A DNA stretch of 64,000 nucleotides from Pseudisothecium myosuroides. Taxonomy: Eukaryota; Streptophyta; Bryopsida; Hypnales; Lembophyllaceae. The notes beneath the pieces were generated by a model that saw only the letters and a program-made list of their open reading frames with translations, was not told the DNA's origin and did not search any database. The stretch covers positions 4,092,001-4,156,000 of the forward strand of contig OX637297.1 of NCBI GenBank assembly GCA_951799445.1, read 5' to 3'. The position numbers and the translations under genes are program-made. Shown here piece after piece: positions 51,901-63,600 of this stretch; position 1 is the first letter of the stretch, and the number at the start of each line of letters is the position of its first letter.

Positions 51901-52367
51901 GAGGAAACAAGGAGTCCGTCGGCGTCCTTCCGATGCACATCAAGTCCAAACCAGGCTCCTTGATGAATATACGGACATGGATCCATCGGGGGATCCCCCA
52001 ACGCTCTAACAACGTCGGCGGCTCTCCACAATACTACATTCTCTTGAACATCCTCTAATGTGTTCATACCCCTCTGACAAGGAAAGCATTTCAAATCTTG
52101 GAATTCTAATTTGATAGAATGAGGTCGCACCAGAATGTAAATCCAAGGCTCAACAGGTATGGGCACACCCAGCCACTAGCCCTGGGGACAAACCTCTTTA
52201 ACGATTCCTGATCCAACTTCACCGAATCCAGGCACAAACAACTTAACCCAATCACCATTCACAAACGCTTCACATCCACCGGTGGAATCCTGTGATTCAC
52301 CCTCTATATGCGTTTCGTCCACATACGGAACTATCGCGTCAGCAACAGACTCACAGAATGAATCCAT
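48984..52367 (-). CDS. DUF7869-type DDE-like transposase of element B (copy 4), two exons
   Basis: Exon 1 is 52,367–51,157 and exon 2 is 50,943–48,984; together 3,171 nt, exactly 1,057 codons, ending in TGA. The intron donor CTG|GTGAAC and acceptor TTAAG|CGTACC are phase-compatible. Blocks: N-terminal MDSFCESVADAIV, Cys cluster CCRRLCCQHY, KCTTCNDLQ, IIHDKMDTSK, TGMVAHGHGDGAYAHYA, QLDNSAKDNKNKF, GHTHEDIDAYF. Same family as copy 1 but clearly diverged. The candidate triad Asp/Glu residues are all present. The only break in the joined frame is one TAG at 52,176–52,178 (Gly-x-Trp). If the intron is not used, TGA at 51,153–51,155 would be a second stop. This is the most intact transposase in the window and lies in CpG-rich, less decayed DNA. 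Confidence 0.82.
50944..51156 (-). other. Intron of transposase copy 4 carrying motif B palindromes
   Basis: Two adjoining copies around 51,003–51,052: ATCGTGATATCTCACGAT, then a CGTCGGGAGATCTCACGATC-type copy. Copy 1 of element A has no intron at this place, so the intron is specific to the B lineage. Confidence 0.65.
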
Positions 52368-52469
52368 TGTCAGAGTGAGCTCTATCGAATTCCTTGGACG
52401 AGATTAAAACGATCCGTAAAACCTGTACATCATACATTCAAGGAGTTAGGCATGTCTACAGAAGAGCGC

Positions 52470-53214
52470 TGCATTCATGGCATTGTAACCTCACGACATG
52501 AAGGACAGAAGCATCAACGTCTGTACAGTCGTGGGAACTCACGATCACATGGCAATACAACATGAACAACTGAATCTAGTTACTGTCAACAAGAAGTTCG
52601 AAAGCCCGGACGCGATAGTGCGATCTCAAGAAGGCCGTCCCAGAACCACTGAGAAGAAGCCAAGGCATCCAGGAAAACGTCGCAGAAGTTTAGAAGACAT
52701 TAACCAAAGAACGTTCAGTACATCGTGGGATCCCACGACACTGTTGGCGCTCAATCACTTAAACCAGAGATCGCGGTATTCCAAGATCCTCCTAAGGGAT
52801 CACATAGACCGCTACAGAAATACAAATGAAGTAGTGGGTCAAACTGAATCACTCTGACGAGTCCCCGACATATTGAGATCGACAATCAATCGTGGGATCC
52901 CACGAGTTCGGTATCATGTAAATTCCGGAAGAGTGTTTGTGAACCCCCCCGAGTAGGAGAACCTGGTGCCAACCGAAAATGTGATCGTGAGATCCCACGA
53001 TGCTTATACAAGATCGACGAGGAGTGTGACGGTCATCGAAAAGTAAGGCACCTAGACGTACACCAGGAAGGCCACAGCCAAGGTTCAATCGATCGTGGGA
53101 TCCCACGACAAAATGATAGAACATCCCTCGACTACCAGACCGCGATATCTCTATACTCGAAGACTGAGAGGTCTCGCCCACGCTCAATAAGCGGAGATCG
53201 TGGGATCCCACGAT
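52470..53214. repeat. Motif B cluster upstream of transposase copy 4
   Basis: Palindromes start at about 52,528, 52,722, 52,889, 52,984, 53,092 and 53,197; 53,197–53,214 is the perfect 18-mer ATCGTGGGATCCCACGAT. The last steps are 95, 108 and 105 bp. A degenerate copy lies near 52,470–52,495. No gene. Confidence 0.88.
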
Positions 53215-54544
53215 GCTTACGTATGTTGGATATATACACGTATTCTACTATCATAGACCGACGTATTTACCGAAGATCGTGAAATTAGGTTTCCTGTCAC
53301 TGGTTTCATGACATTCGACACTCTATAACTATTCTCAGTTACTGTACAAAAATTCTCTACTTTTAAAGTGGATTTTGTTGTAATTCAGACTCCTGAACCT
53401 CCACGGGTACAATAGGAAACGTTCTTAGAAGTAGTTGAATTTGATGGCTGGGTTTTCCTCATGTAAGTCCGCCTAATTCCTAACGCAACCTAATTTCACT
53501 ATTTTGTGAAGACGTTCTGACCGGTTGTCATCCACGTACAAGGTTCTCATATCAACTTGTCCTCAGGGCAGTGCCGTCCCGCGATTCAAAAGGAACCTCG
53601 ATGTCACCACAGCATGGTGATCCCTTAAGCACGTGAGTTTTTCGCAAAATGAGACCAATGCGCGAAGAAAATTGTCGCAGACTCCGTTTCACTTTCAATC
53701 TACGACATCCTCAGTTTGTGACAAAGTGCAGTGGCATCAATTCGACTACAAAATCCTCAACATTCGGAATCGCATAACACTTGCAAGGGATGCATTCTTA
53801 CCTTGCAGCAACTGGCTCGGTCAGAACTTCGTGCGCCTCCACGCCCACTCTGTCGCCAACGCCGACAGACACCCACTCGCCACTCCGCAGCCTGCTCCGC
53901 CTGTTCACGTGTGCAATCGAAAAGAGCAAGCTCCAGGTTCTTTTTGGGTTATGAACCAGGTGGCTGGTTGGAATTCTTCAGCTGTGAATTCCCGCCGCGA
54001 ATTTTGAAATCACCAAGCGATCCTTGGTTTCGAATGTTGGATGCGTTCTTGAATGCCGTGCCACAATCAACAACGGCTGGGGGGTACGTGCGGTCCTTCA
54101 CTTCGGAAGTTGATTGCATTCTCGAATTCCGTGCATCTCCGACTACAAGGAGGGAGGGCGTGGGGCTCTTGACTTTCTGACTGGAACTTCGCAAATCCAG
54201 GCTTCACTGAAATTCCGATTCTTCATTGACATTTTGAAATTCGTTGCATTCAAGGATGGTATCGTTGCACTGTTTTCTAGGAGTCAATGATGCTTTGACC
54301 AAAGCGGATCAAACTCTGAAGACTTTCACTTCACAGAATGTCACACGCTTCCCCGATCAATACTCGGAATTCTTCCCCTACACGACCTGATTATACGTAT
54401 CCTACAGAAACGAACTGTACAAAATCTCGTGAACCCAAAAACTTGAGCACCTGAAACATGTGGAATACCTCACTTACAAAAAGAATCAACAAAAATTTTG
54501 AACTCTCGAATGTTCATATTTGTTATTTTCTATTCCAATGAATG
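53215..54544. other. Spacer without recognised gene
   Basis: Overlapping plus frames at 53,633–54,007 and 53,731–54,180 have no recognisable domain or splice context. Repeated TTGAATTC/GGAATTC-like words occur near 53,970–54,370. Confidence 0.4.
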
Positions 54545-54775
54545 CAATCTTAGGGTCTAGGGTCCACAGTCATAGGGTCTACAGTCCACGGTCATAGGGT
54601 TAGGGTACATGTTGTAGTGTAGTGTTCACGGTTTCAAGGTCATGGTTCTTGGTTTCAGGGTTCAGGGTTTCAGGGTTTAATAGGGTTTAGGGTATACAGT
54701 GGAAGCGCTTTACATTAACGTTTTCAGGGTCTGCAGTTCATGGTTTACGGCTTTTAGGGTTTAGGGTATTATGAA
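54545..54775. repeat. Degenerate telomere-like tract (TTTAGGG/GGTCTAGGG words)
   Basis: Many words such as TAGGGTTTAGGG, CAGGGTTTCAGGGTTT and CATAGGGTCTACAGTC over 230 bp. Located immediately before the satellite, as in element A at 29,551. Confidence 0.75.
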
Positions 54776-54899
54776 AAATGAAAATGACGCTGATTATTTT
54801 TTCAATGATCGAACGTGGTATACATCTACATCATTATTTGACAACGATGTACGTAATATTGTTATTTGTTATTGTTATTTGAAAAATCTCCACCGATGT

Positions 54900-55870
54900 G
54901 AAAAAAAAATTGGGAATGAAATGCGTGATGGCTTGAAACTGCTTAAATAATATTTAAAAAGTCATGAAATTTCATACATGCATGCATAAAATTTGATTTA
55001 GAAAAATGTAATTGCTCCAGCCTTAGATTCCACCACTATTTTCTAGTCTTGCCCGTTGAAAAATTCTAATTCACATGAAAATAAAAAAATTGGGAATGAA
55101 ATAGGCCCTGCCATTGAACTATGGCTTCATTTTAAAAATGTCATGGAATTTCACACGTGCATGCATAAAATTCTACTGTGGAAGTTGGAATTGCTCTCAG
55201 AATTTAGATTCTACCACTATATTCACTTCTTGCCCATTGCAAAATTCTAATTCACGTGAAGTAAAAAAAATTGGGAATGAAATGGGCCCTGCCATGGAAG
55301 GGCTTCATTTTAAAAATGTCATGGACTTTCATACATGCATGCATAAAATTCTATCGTGGAAGTTGGAATTGCTCTTATGATTTAGATTCCACCACTATAA
55401 TTATTCACTTGTTGCCCATTGCAAAATTCGAATTCACGTGAAGTAAAAAAATTGGGAATGAAACGGGCCCTGCCATGGAATGGCTTCATTTAAAAAATGT
55501 CATGGATGGTTCATACATGCATGCATAAAATTCTATTGTGGAAGTTGGAGTTGCTCTCAGGATTTAGATCCCACCACTATTTTTTACTTCTTGCCCGTTG
55601 GAAAATCCATCTTAACGTGAATTAAAAAAAATGGGGAATAAAAATATTGGGCCTTGCCATGAAATGGCTTCATTTTAAAAATGTCATGGATGGTTCATAC
55701 ATGCATGCATAAAATTCTATCGTGGAAGTTGGAATTGCTCTTAGGATTTAGATTCCACCACTATAATTATTCACTTCTTGCCCATTGCAAAATTCTAATT
55801 CACGTGAAGTAAAAAAAATTGGGAATGAAACGGGCCCTGCCATGGAATGGTTTCATTTAAAAAATGTCTG
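54900..55870. repeat. ~183-bp satellite array, five to six units (element B)
   Basis: GGCCCTGCCATGGAA or a variant recurs near 55,103, 55,288, 55,467, 55,652 and 55,836 (steps 185, 179, 185, 184), with a weaker unit near 54,927. Each unit has ATGTCATGGA, ATACATGCATGCATAAAA, TGTGGAAGTTGGA and TTCACGTGAA-TAAAAAAATTGGG. Those last blocks match the element A satellite (TGGAAGTTG, CACGTGAATTAAAAA, GGAATAAAA-CGGGCC), so both arrays descend from one family. Confidence 0.9.
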
Positions 55871-55894
55871 GCAATTTCATGCATAAGACAGTGC

Positions 55895-57066
55895 ATGTCG
55901 ATATGGAAAAAAAGGTACAAGTTCAAAATACTCCGCTCATGAAGTGAAGAGGCATGACCGGGAGAAGTCCATGCTACGTTTTTCCGAACTTACCACGTAA
56001 CCTAAAAAGGTCCTCCTCCACCTGCGGTTCATTCAAAGTACTCTCATTCCATAAATCATACATAAAACAGTACATGTCGGTATCAAAAAAAGAGTGTATA
56101 AGTTCTTAATCTTCCGCTCATGAAGTCATGAGCAAGAAAAGTCCATGGTACGTTTTCCAAAATTGCGATACATATTACATGTCGATTTAAAAACAAAAAA
56201 TTGAAGTTGTAACTTAATATTAATTTTTTTTTCATAAATTGAAGATCATTTCTGAACGTCCTTTGTTTGACATTTTTTTTTAATTTCCATTTTTTGCAAG
56301 TAATTCCAGGATCATGGGCGGCTGGGCTTGGTCACGTACTTTGGAGAACTGTCTCCAGATATGCTCCAAAACACAAGTAAATTAAATAGATTAACACCTA
56401 GTATGCCCCTAAAACCGCGGGCAATCACGCTCTTGTCCACATCTATTCAATGATCATTGCAAGACAATTAATATAGAAGACAATAAGATAATTTAGATAT
56501 TATTTCTTCATTACACATTTGCCAATCATGTTGATTGTATACATGAAAATGATTGCCTAGGAGATGAATGAGAAAGAATTATATAGGACAATCATCAACA
56601 ATGTTCCCTGTACTTATGTAATCGTTACAGTCATCTCTATTTAATTAAATAATTTGGACTAATCATTTTCTAGAAAAATGACACAAATGCAAACTACAAA
56701 TCAAAGTTCATTATGTTAAAGGCATATTTAGCGGCTTGTAAAAAAATAATAATCATCGAAACCAAAGGTTAAACCTAGAAATCAATGTAGCAATCTATGA
56801 AATTAAACCACTCATGATTCGTAACTAATGTTTGCATGGGCAGAGTATTTAAAATAGTAAAACTACATTTTTTTTTGTTAAAATTAACTCGTACAACATC
56901 ATGCATGATTTATGGAATGAAGGGTCTTTGAACCGCAAGACCGAGGTTTTTTTTTTAGGTTACGTGGTAAGTTTGGGAAAACGTAGCATGGACTTTTTCC
57001 GCTCATGACTCTTCACTTCATGAGCGGAGTATTTACAACTTGTACATTTTTTTTCCATACCGACAT
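55895..57066. repeat. Large inverted repeat upstream of the element B gene (arms ~168 bp)
   Basis: The left arm 55,895–56,062 matches the right arm 56,901–57,066 in inverse orientation (for example CTCCGCTCATGAAGTGAAGA and CGTAACCTAAAAA). A second, shorter direct copy of the left arm lies at 56,068–56,165. The 20-bp phrase ATTTAAAATAGTAAAACTA occurs on both sides of the right arm (about 56,845 and 57,064). It could be a small foldback element; no coding. Confidence 0.8.
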
Positions 57067-57365
57067 TTAAAATAGTAAAACTAGCTTGCCTTATTTCAAC
57101 AAAATTACTTTACAAGCCATCAAAGTAAATAAACGTTTCTACAATTATTTTTATTTGTAGACATGGAGTTTCGAGAGTTCCAATAGCAACAATGTGCATA
57201 AAAACAAATAACGAATAAATAACGGATAGTGCATTCTTATAGAGAAACAAAAAAAATGTTTGTAGTAATTATCGAATGTCATGAAATTAGTGAGGTGCAA
57301 GTGTGCGACCTAATTTCAGCATTTTGTGTAATGAGTGATTATTTAGCTTAAGACTTCTAGTCAAG

Positions 57366-57398
57366 CCCTCCTCATGATGTCAGTAATCATGAGGAGGG
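57366..57398. promoter_or_regulatory. Perfect hairpin in the 5' region of the element B gene
   Basis: Arms CCCTCCTCATGAT (57,366–57,378) and its exact inverse (57,386–57,398) with a 7-base loop. It lies about 250 bp upstream of the first recognisable exon, before a pyrimidine-rich leader (57,460–57,600). Confidence 0.7.
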
Positions 57399-57649
57399 TG
57401 GGCAGTCATGACCTGCACCGTCTTGCACCTGACAGCGCCACGTCAGCAGACTCCCCCGCCGGTTTCCTCTCCTCTTGGTCTCCTTTCCTCCCCACGACGT
57501 CTGCTTGCCACCCTTTTCTCCCGACGTCGTGTGCTTCTCCGTCTTCCTCATTTCGTGCGCTTCTCCGCTTTCCTTCCTCGCGCGTTCATTCGGGTTGCTG
57601 CAGTCCGTAAGTTTCGTTGTCTCTAGCTTTACATTTGGAGTGAGTTGGG

Positions 57650-60600
57650 TTGTATGGAGTTTCTTTGGTTGGCGGGGCGTTGAACTTCTGTTTGCGGAGT
57701 CGAGCGCGGCAAGGGACATTAGAGGAGCGTATTCAAATTTTGCTGGCGGAGTGTGTGTGCGCGGAGAACGACAGTGAATTTTTGTGGCGGAGTGCGGTAG
57801 TGCATGAAGCATTTCCTGGCGAAGGCGGTGCGCAAGCGTCCGGACCTGTACGCGAGAAAAACAACACGGTGCGGGACTTCACCCACCTCATTGAACAGGT
57901 TAGTTCATCGTAGTCCAACCTCAAAACCTGCATTTTGATTTTGTAGTTCTCTGGCGGTGAGGTTCATTATTTGACTTCTTCGTTGTAGAATTGTAATCGC
58001 ATGGAGGTGTGCGTTTGCTCTGGAGTTTAGCTTCTAGGCTTGGAAAGAATTGATCCCATTCAAGCTTGTCAAATGAATCTAGTACATGGATACAATGGCT
58101 GTATGGCACTCGCCCTCCTTGCAGGTGTAGGCTCTCTTCACGCATCGTAGTTCACGGTTCATCACTGTAGACCCTAGAATGGTAACCTTGATGTAGTTCA
58201 CGAACTAGAGTTCAATCATGTGTCTGATTGGACTGCTGTGAGTGTTTGAATTGAAGCAAAGTGAAGTAAGGAACGGGAATGTTGCTCCCAAAGAGGAATG
58301 GAGCAAAGAGTTCATTGTATATTATTTAGTTAGACAATACTCGTTTGTGAATGATATTAGGAACATGGTTTGTGCAGGGATTTTATGACTATGATCAGAC
58401 ACGCTTGTTTTCTATGCGATAGGCTACTTAGTCCGTCACTTTAGATTTAAGTTTACCTTTTCTTCAATTAAATTCACTTGGCTAGTCATGAAGAAACAAG
58501 TTAGGAGTTTGTGATTCTCAGTGGATGATTGAAGTTACAATTTCTACTGCATTTGAATTTTATGCAGCAGTCTTTCGAAGAGCGGAAGGGCATTTTTGTA
58601 GTAGCTGAAAACAAGGCCGGACTCATGCAAGCGGAAGCTACGATGGCAGCAGGTCCATCCCAGCGTACAGCAAACCTCCCAGTTTGGAAGGACTCGTAAG
58701 TTACTTTGAACTATATTCTCATTACTTTCCGTTTCTTGCTTGCAATGTCTAGGTTATAAACATTGCTAATAATTAGGGTATGGTTGTTTGCAATTGCATT
58801 GTACGCACTCCGCTGAAAATGAGGGTAACAGAGCCTCTGTCATAGTCGCTGTTATAAACATAGCTCAGAAATACGGTAGTACATATGCCGAGAAGAACAC
58901 ACGGTAATGAGTACGTGACCCTGTTACCGAGGATAGTGACCCTAAAACCGTGCATCGTGGGATCCCACGACAGGGCAATCCCTGTGTAGATTCGAGCATC
59001 GTAGGATCCCTGACTTGAAACCCTAGCCGCCCACCACTGCGCGGCCACACGAGTTTTAGGGTTTGTGGCCCATCGTGGGATCCCCCGATGATAAGTTGTG
59101 AAGACGCAATCTAAACCCAGACCACATATTAGGCACAGACCAGGCAGCGGATTAGTAACCCATCGTGGGATCCCCCGATGGAGGATAGTAAAGACCGCGC
59201 CTGACCCAGACTTAACAATTAGAAGGCCACCTACATAGAGCATTCAAGTACTAAACCGTCGTGGGAAATCACGACGAGAAAGTCTAGCGTGGGTAGAGAA
59301 ATTGAGATGCAGGCAGGTTAACAAATAGCGCTGATTATGTGAACAATCAATTGTGGGATCCCACGACAGACAGTAGTTTCACAGATCATCACCGATCACC
59401 TTCTAAGATATTCCAATATCCATTCTATGTTATTTGGTGCCGTCGTCATATGCCAGGACGCCTTCAGTTAGTGAGTTGAGATGCAGTAACCTCCTGCCCA
59501 CTACTGTCCGTGAATGTAACCGATCGTGATATCCCACGACAACGGTAATTTGTGAAACCAGGTCATCAAAATGATCACGAAACCATTCCTTCTCTTTCAT
59601 AACATCCGTCGTGGGATCCCACGACTAAGGATAAAAATTAAAGTTAGAACGGGAATAATATCGCACCACCATCTGCTCTATCGGACAATGTGGAAACTAA
59701 CATCTTTTTCTACCATGCTGCAGTGAAATGCAAGTCGTTGAAGGTCCAGAAGAACTGACACCCAGGAAGCTTGGTACCTTCATCGACTGCTACATTACGT
59801 CTTTGGAGTACACAGGTCCACATCCACCACAAGCCTTTTTCCGATGCGACGAGCAGATTACGCATTGGAGAATCGCCTGGAAAGCAGAGAGTGACGGCTC
59901 CGCCACTATTCTTCCCACGCTGGTGAATGGGACAATGGGGCACCCAACTGCCAGACTGAAGGTACTAGAAATGAAGGGGCTTGACGACGACACAGCGCTC
60001 CTAGTTGTAGAGGAGAAGGTTCCCCTTTTCGGGGAGATCATAACTTTTGGGCTGATCCTTGACTACGCGAAGTTCAGCCTCACTCTTTGCGAGTCTGTGA
60101 CTGCAAGGTCACATCTGATGTGCAAAGACACGTCTAAGCCTCGGTGGAAGCCTAAGGAGCTGAAGAACCAGTGGGACATAATCCTGGAAGACTTACGAGA
60201 TACGAACGCTCCCCCCCAAGCTGTGACAGCAGTTGCTCCCACGCCGTCCCCCAAAAAGAAGACCAGGAAGAGGAAGTCTGCAGTTGGTGCTCCCGGGGAC
60301 GAAGTTGAAGCCGCAGTTGGGACATCCGGAAAGAAAAAAAAACCGGATACCCCACTCCCGCTTCACAGGGCTGTTGCTCTAGGGGAGGCAGACGTGAAGA
60401 AGATGACACCGGAAGAGATGAATGCGATGAGGACCCTGTACGAGAACTCTTTCGGTGGCCTGTACAAATGGGGTAGGAAACCAATCTGTGACAGCAAAGG
60501 AGAGCTCATCCGCGTGCACTATGACTATCTGCACCAGGCACCTGTAGCACTGCTCGTGTACAGGGGAATTCAGGCAGAGCGGCTTGATTCGCTGACGAGG

Positions 60601-63600
60601 AAGGCACGAATCACACCTGATTATGACTCGGAGAACAGAGTCATAACAGTGCTTCCCCTTAAAGCGGGACCCTACGGCCCGGCGAAGGTAGTGTCGCACT
60701 ATGAGAAGCAAGCGCCGAAGAAAGAGATCTTCGAAAACCCCAAGACGCACTACTACATAATAGGGGGCCAACACACTGTCCAGGCATTCAAGGACTTGAT
60801 TAGGCTTGGTGTGATTCCCGAGAAGGACAAGAAGCTCGCCTCCACCTTCAATATTTTACATGTGTGGACGGACAAAGATCACCACAGAGACCTAGTGCAC
60901 TTCTCGCGGGCGCTGAACTAGGATGTTGTTGGCGAACAGAAGGAGCAGAACTTCACGAAGCAGCTGCTGAACGCAAGAATCAAGTGGCGGAGTATGGGAA
61001 GTCCACAGCCAGCACTATTGGGCAGAGCACACTCAGTAGAGTACAATGTAAGAATGCCGCTGGAGTTGACATATTTTTTTTTTGGGGGTCATCAGAGTGC
61101 GCTCTATCTAACCATCGTGGGATCTCCCGATGGTCCTGCACTACACCTCAGACCTTCATTACGTTAGAACCTCCTCATCGTGGGATCCCACGACTAAGTC
61201 CTGGCTTTGAGATACGGGGTAGTTCTACGTTAGAATGAGGAGATCGTGATATCCCACGATGTTAAGTTATGAAATACCAGATGTCGCTAGTTTAGTCTTT
61301 TGTGCTGGGGGTTCAGTGCGTGGTGTTTTCAAATTGTGCATGTAGAAGATAGTGGCTCATCGTGATATCTCACGATTGCCTGTTGCCTAAACGACTTCCT
61401 CGTGGTAACTAACTGATCGTGGGATCGCACGACTGTTTATTGGACTTCTTGTGTTCACGTGGTCTGTCTACGGATCGCGTACTGACTGTTACTCCTTTGT
61501 TGGGTAGGCGTTTCAGCCGTTGGTGGCATCAATATTTGCGGGAACAAAGGCAAAAGACATCGCCGAACTGAGAATCCCTCTACTCTTCCTGGAGAACGAC
61601 ATTGATGTTCAGAGATGGATCAAGATAGAGGAGAGATTCATGGCAGGTCTCCTTCCCGACGCGGCGGGGCTGGTCGATGTATCCGGGAGTACGGATCGCA
61701 AACCGTTGGTGGCAAACGACTTCAAGCCCCTTTACGGACTTAGACCGGAGGACATCAATTTCCTTGCGGATCAAGTCGAAGCCCAAGTTGTCAGCATGAA
61801 GACCTCCGTCGCAAAGTCGAAATCACAGAGAGGTGGAAAACGCATTATCTCTCTTGCTGACGCCGGTGCCAAAATTCGGTTGGTCAGGGCGATGAAGAAC
61901 GAACTCTTGTCACACTACAAGGGTCATCTGCTGCCGACGAGGATGGTGGAGTACGAGCCTTACCCGGACTCTTTGTGGGTCGAGTTTGCGACGGAAAGGA
62001 ACATTCAGCACGAGGATGTGGATATGTGGGTGAACAAGGCAATGGAAACCCCTGTTGGAAAGAAGTGGTTGTAGGACTAGACGAGATATCTCAACAGGAC
62101 GTTCGACCCAGCTGACCTTCCGCAGTCGGTGATCCAAATGTGGGAGTCGTATTTCAAGCTGACGGCGGAGGAGGAATCGGTGCAGGCAAATGCACGTGGT
62201 TTTTCAGAGCACTATCTCTGTAAAACCATGGACGAAAGCAACTAGGACATCAGCGCCACCTTGGCGGCAGGGGACGTCATAGCGTGGAGGGAAAAGAAGA
62301 AGCAGCACCTGTACATCTGGTTCATGTTCGAGGCAACGTCCTGCGGGTGTCGCGCCAAAATTCTTGAAGAGCGGAAGTTGAAGAGACTCTTTGACGCTCT
62401 AGAGTACTATGATCCGCAGGACCAGACAATTGTAGCCCGCTCTGCCGCCGTTCTCCTCACAGATGCCGAAGGGTTCCACATGATTGTGGCTCATATAGAG
62501 AAACGAAGGATGGAAGTCAAAGCTAGGTTGTGGGACTGGCACGTTGTGAACTACATAGCAGGGCCCGAAGACTTCTTCCCTCAAGCTCCGGCCGGAGACG
62601 GGTACAATGTCTTTGTTGTCTTCATTTTTGGGCACAGCGAAGAGCACGAGCGGCGGACTTGCTTCAAAAGCTTTTTCCCGGGATTGGACCGCCTCACTCA
62701 GGTGTACAAGGCGGAAGATATGCCGGACAACTACCCTTACTGGCGTCGGCAGCAGATGCCGTATCTCAAGATCAGCAATGCGTTGATTCTATTCGAAGGA
62801 CTAGCTTGCACCGACTATGTCTTTGTGAATGTCAACGGGGGTCCGAAGTTCACATATCTGGGCTTGGTATGCACTACAACGATTGTCTTTTCTTTTGTTC
62901 TTCTAATAATCTCATTTCGATTTCGGGGATTTGAATGTCACTAATTTCCGATTGTTGTATTTCAGTATTCGGAAGGTGGTAAAGTGCTGGAAGTTGTCGA
63001 TTCAGCGGAAGCTAAGACGTTAAGTCAAGTCTTCGCCAAGCAGATTTGGGACGACAAACATGCGCAGGCGGCACCCCTTCCTCTTCCGAAGGCCGAACAC
63101 GAGGACGAGGAAGTTGAGAGTGATGATGAAGCTGATGTAGTTGAAGACATCACCCAACACAGACCGGGTTTAGGAACAAGGTCGGTTGAGCACCCTAAGG
63201 TTAGTGTGCATTATTTGCTGAACCATCGTGATATCTCCGGACGTTGGGCAGCGTATATCTCTCGCATGCTAATCTGGGAGGGCAAACTGAGCTCAATTGT
63301 GGTGGGATATTGCCTTTCTCGCAGGCGAAATCTCTGACTCCCTCCCCCCGGCGAGAGTAGCTGATTGATCCGCCAAGTGCAGCAGAGGATGCAGACGAAG
63401 TTCCCGAAGTTCATTCGGCGCAGGCGGAGCTGGCAAATCTGACAGAGGAGCATGAGAGTAATCCAGAGCTGTTACCAGCCGAAGAAATTGTAATTCCAAT
63501 ATCGAGCGGGTCGTCAGGCAAAGTGAATTCAGGGATCCAATTAACGGACCCAAGGATATCCAAGAGGAAGCCGCGTGAGAAGCCGGTCAAGGAACCTGAC

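Noticed and set aside
53633..54180. Two overlapping plus frames as a gene
   Set aside because: No domain, no splice context, overlapping frames; likely chance in G+C-richer DNA.
54545..54775. True telomere
   Set aside because: Words are degenerate, mixed with other sequence, and flanked by transposon DNA on both sides.
58773..59243. 156-codon minus frame over the intron
   Set aside because: It consists largely of translated motif B palindromes (recurrent Arg-Gly-Ile-Pro-Arg words) on the strand opposite the gene.
52722..59625. GGATCC-centred palindromes as cloning or linker artefacts
   Set aside because: They vary in the centre, have conserved longer outer half-sites, and occur at spaced intervals in introns.
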